Assembly (NCBI GenBank): GCA_020524245.1
Contig: JAIVLN010000001.1
Span: forward strand, 1,240,001 to 1,304,000
DNA from: Rossellomorea aquimaris
Lineage (GTDB): Bacteria; Bacillota; Bacilli; Bacillales; Fictibacillaceae
Length of the DNA stretch: 64,000 bases
Direction of reading: 5' to 3'
Below the pieces are notes generated by a model. It was not told where the DNA came from. It searched no databases and saw only the letters and a list, made by a program, of their open reading frames with translations. Both the position numbers and the translations under genes were made by a program. How positions within the stretch are numbered: the stretch's first letter is position 1; the number at the start of each line of letters is the position of its first letter. Positions 62,178 to 64,000 of this stretch are shown here, in pieces.

Positions 62178-63455
62178 GTTAACTTCGTTCAACTCTTCCA
62201 CATCAAAATTCTCGCGCCAAACTTTCGCTCCTAAACCTTGCAGCTTTTTGACGAGATTTTCATAACCACGATCAATATGTTCAATATTCGAGATTTCCGT
62301 AATGCCTTTTGCCATTAAACCGGCAACGACGAGTGAAGCACCTGCTCTCAGGTCTGTTGCCTTCACTTTTGCTCCTTCTAATGGAGTCGGGCCATTGATG
62401 ATCGCAGAACGGCCTTCTACTTTAACATTCGCACCCATACGTCTCAGTTCGTCGATATGTTTGAAACGTGAACTGTAAATCGTATCGGTCACGATGCTTG
62501 TACCTTCCGTGCTCGTAAGAAGAGCTGTGAAAGGCTGTTGCAAGTCCGTCGCAAATCCAGGGTATACAAGTGTTTTCACATCTACCCCGTTAAGCTCACG
62601 ATCTCTTTTGACGAAAACGGAATCGTCGGACTCTTCAATATGAATTCCCATTTCGCGGAGTTTCGCAATCAACGACTCCAAGTGAAGTGGGATGACGTTG
62701 TCGATTGTGACACCATTCCCCATTGCTGCTGCCAAAATCATATATGTGCCAGCTTCTATACGATCTGGAATAATAGAATGACGGCAGCCGTGTAAAGAAT
62801 CGACACCATCAATACGTATAACATCTGTACCTGCTCCTTTGATCTTTGCACCCATGCTTGATAGCAATGTGGCTACGTCAATGATTTCAGGTTCTTTCGC
62901 AGCGTTTTCAATGATCGTACGACCTTTCGCACGAACCGCTGCCAACATGATGTTGATCGTCGCACCAACACTTACGACGTCGAGATATATTCTGGCCCCA
63001 ACAAGTTCGTCGGCACGCAAATAAATCGCACCTTGTTCGTTCGTGACAGTCGCACCAAGTGCTTGGAAGCCTTTTATATGTTGATCAATCGGTCGAGGAC
63101 CAAGATTACAACCTCCTGGAAGACCGATGACTGCTTTTTTGAAACGACCGAGCATCGCACCCATTAAGTAATAGGACGCTCTCAACTTTTTCACTTTCCC
63201 ATTCGGAAGTGGCATAGAAATCATTTTTTCCGGATTTACGGTGAGCGAGTTATTCTCCAGGCTCGCTTCTCCACCGATATCTTCAAGCAAATCACGTAAA
63301 ATTCCTACGTCCGAGATGTTTGGGAGATGGTCGATCGTCACGGTCGAATCAGCCAAAATCGCAGCAGGAATCAGCGCAACCGCACTGTTCTTCGCACCAC
63401 TGATTTGAACCGTACCTTCTAAGGGATGTCCTCCCTCGATCATTAATTTCTCCAT
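62169..63455 (-). CDS. murAB: UDP-GlcNAc 1-carboxyvinyltransferase (second copy)
   Basis: This 428-residue MurA paralogue catalyses the same reaction as MurAA; low-GC Gram-positives usually carry both. The active cysteine lies in [19 protein letters not shown]. In B. subtilis this locus (murAB, also called murZ) is not essential. GAAGGGAG precedes the ATG. Identity to the first copy was not computed. Confidence 0.92.
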   Translation of the reverse strand: MEKLMIEGGHPLEGTVQISGAKNSAVALIPAAILADSTVTIDHLPNISDVGILRDLLEDIGGEASLENNSLTVNPEKMISMPLPNGKVKKLRASYYLMGAMLGRFKKAVIGLPGGCNLGPRPIDQHIKGFQALGATVTNEQGAIYLRADELVGARIYLDVVSVGATINIMLAAVRAKGRTIIENAAKEPEIIDVATLLSSMGAKIKGAGTDVIRIDGVDSLHGCRHSIIPDRIEAGTYMILAAAMGNGVTIDNVIPLHLESLIAKLREMGIHIEESDDSVFVKRDRELNGVDVKTLVYPGFATDLQQPFTALLTSTEGTSIVTDTIYSSRFKHIDELRRMGANVKVEGRSAIINGPTPLEGAKVKATDLRAGASLVVAGLMAKGITEISNIEHIDRGYENLVKKLQGLGAKVWRENFDVEELNEVNQS

Positions 63456-63561
63456 TGCTTTCTCCCTTCTTCATTTACAAATTCAAGAAGTCAAGTCAAA
63501 ACACATCTACCGTTATTGTAAGCGAAAATGGATAAAACATCCATGTATCACCTGAGTTCTT

Positions 63562-64000
63562 TTAACCTTTTTGACTATTATTCCAGTCAGCCAAGAATTT
63601 TTCAATGCCCTGGTCCGTTAAAGGGTGACTCATCAGTTGGTTCAGTACTTTTGCTGGAATCGTCGCGATATCCGCTCCGCGAAGTGCCGCTTCCGTTACG
63701 TGAATCGGATGACGGATGGAAGCTGCAATGATCTCCGTTTCAATTCCGTGGACATTGAAGATTTCTGCAATTTCAGAAATCAGCGGTAATCCATCCTGGC
63801 CTATATCATCGAGTCTTCCTAGGAAAGGTGATACATATGTAGCACCTGCACGCGCTGCCAATAGCGCCTGGTTCGCTGAGAAGATCAACGTTACATTCGT
63901 TTTGATCCCTAATTCAGTAAAAGTCTTTACAGCTTTCAGTCCGTCCTTTGTCATCGGGACTTTAACGGTGATATTAGGAGCGATGGCTGCTAGCTCTTTC
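63562..64000 (-). CDS. Transaldolase / fructose-6-phosphate aldolase-like, 5' end cut off
   Basis: The visible part (146 residues) is the C-terminal two thirds of a short transaldolase of about 212 residues, equal to ywjH in position. The Schiff-base lysine lies in [16 protein letters not shown], just inside the edge, and [16 protein letters not shown] and [18 protein letters not shown] follow. It either transfers dihydroxyacetone in the pentose phosphate pathway or cleaves fructose 6-phosphate. The start lies beyond base 64000. Confidence 0.9.
   Translation of the reverse strand, partial: KELAAIAPNITVKVPMTKDGLKAVKTFTELGIKTNVTLIFSANQALLAARAGATYVSPFLGRLDDIGQDGLPLISEIAEIFNVHGIETEIIAASIRHPIHVTEAALRGADIATIPAKVLNQLMSHPLTDQGIEKFLADWNNSQKG

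Overview
This window reads as chromosome from a spore-forming, flagellated member of the Bacillaceae (Firmicutes). Four things point to that: spoIIID, spoIIQ, spoIID and spoIIR; mbl with flhO/flhP; strong AGGAGG-type ribosome binding sites with frequent TTG and GTG starts; and gene order from fabZ to the transaldolase-like gene that follows the Bacillus subtilis ywp-ywj region. Nearly everything lies on the minus strand. No rRNA, tRNA, prophage or CRISPR array was seen.

Layout. 0.1-1.9 kb: cyclase-family hydrolase, fabZ and a REP-associated tyrosine transposase. 2.1-4.5 kb: AT-rich accessory island with an unknown protein, a small membrane protein, a lipoprotein with a decayed peptidase fold and a SUKH-family protein. 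5.1-8.7 kb: EpuA-like protein, flhP, flhO, mbl, spoIIID. 9.5-12.8 kb, plus strand: ATP-grasp, alpha-E and transglutaminase operon, facing a DUF1028 protein. 13.9-15.9 kb: permease-GntR-ABC operon. 16.1-21.4 kb: spoIIQ, spoIID, murAA, ywmB, ywzB. 21.6-32.0 kb: 11-gene complex I operon (nuoABCDHIJKLMN). 32.3-35.0 kb: gamma-glutamyltransferase and a split chromate-type transporter. 35.3-42.6 kb: complete F1Fo ATP synthase operon. 42.8-48.0 kb: upp, glyA, ywlG, rpiB, ywlE, mntP. 48.2-50.4 kb: orphan four-PAS sporulation-type histidine kinase. 50.4-55.9 kb: ywlC, a DnaA-box cluster, ywlB, spoIIR, prmC, prfA and a small unknown protein. 56.0-64.0 kb: CoA-disulfide-reductase-like flavoprotein, YhcN-type lipoprotein, tdk, rpmE, rho, glpX, murAB and a truncated transaldolase-like gene.

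The genes fall into energy conservation (complex I and ATP synthase side by side), sporulation, cell-wall synthesis, translation termination and central carbon metabolism. The core order is conserved; three insertions stand out against it: the immunity-like island, the amidoligase-type operon and the nuo operon.

The intergenic DNA is the most unusual part. Eight copies of a dispersed element carry 14-bp palindromes of the type RGTRCCWGGYACYG spaced exactly 48 bp apart (22 palindromes in all). They are always outside genes and often only 11-27 bp from a terminator. One copy lies upstream of the transposase of the family that mobilises such palindromes. Separate repeat families are a 21-bp tandem repeat with attached hairpins at two distant loci, single arrays of 20, 51 and 53 bp, and two MITE-like elements with nested inverted repeats. 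All distances and repeat counts were read by eye; no alignment or database search was run.
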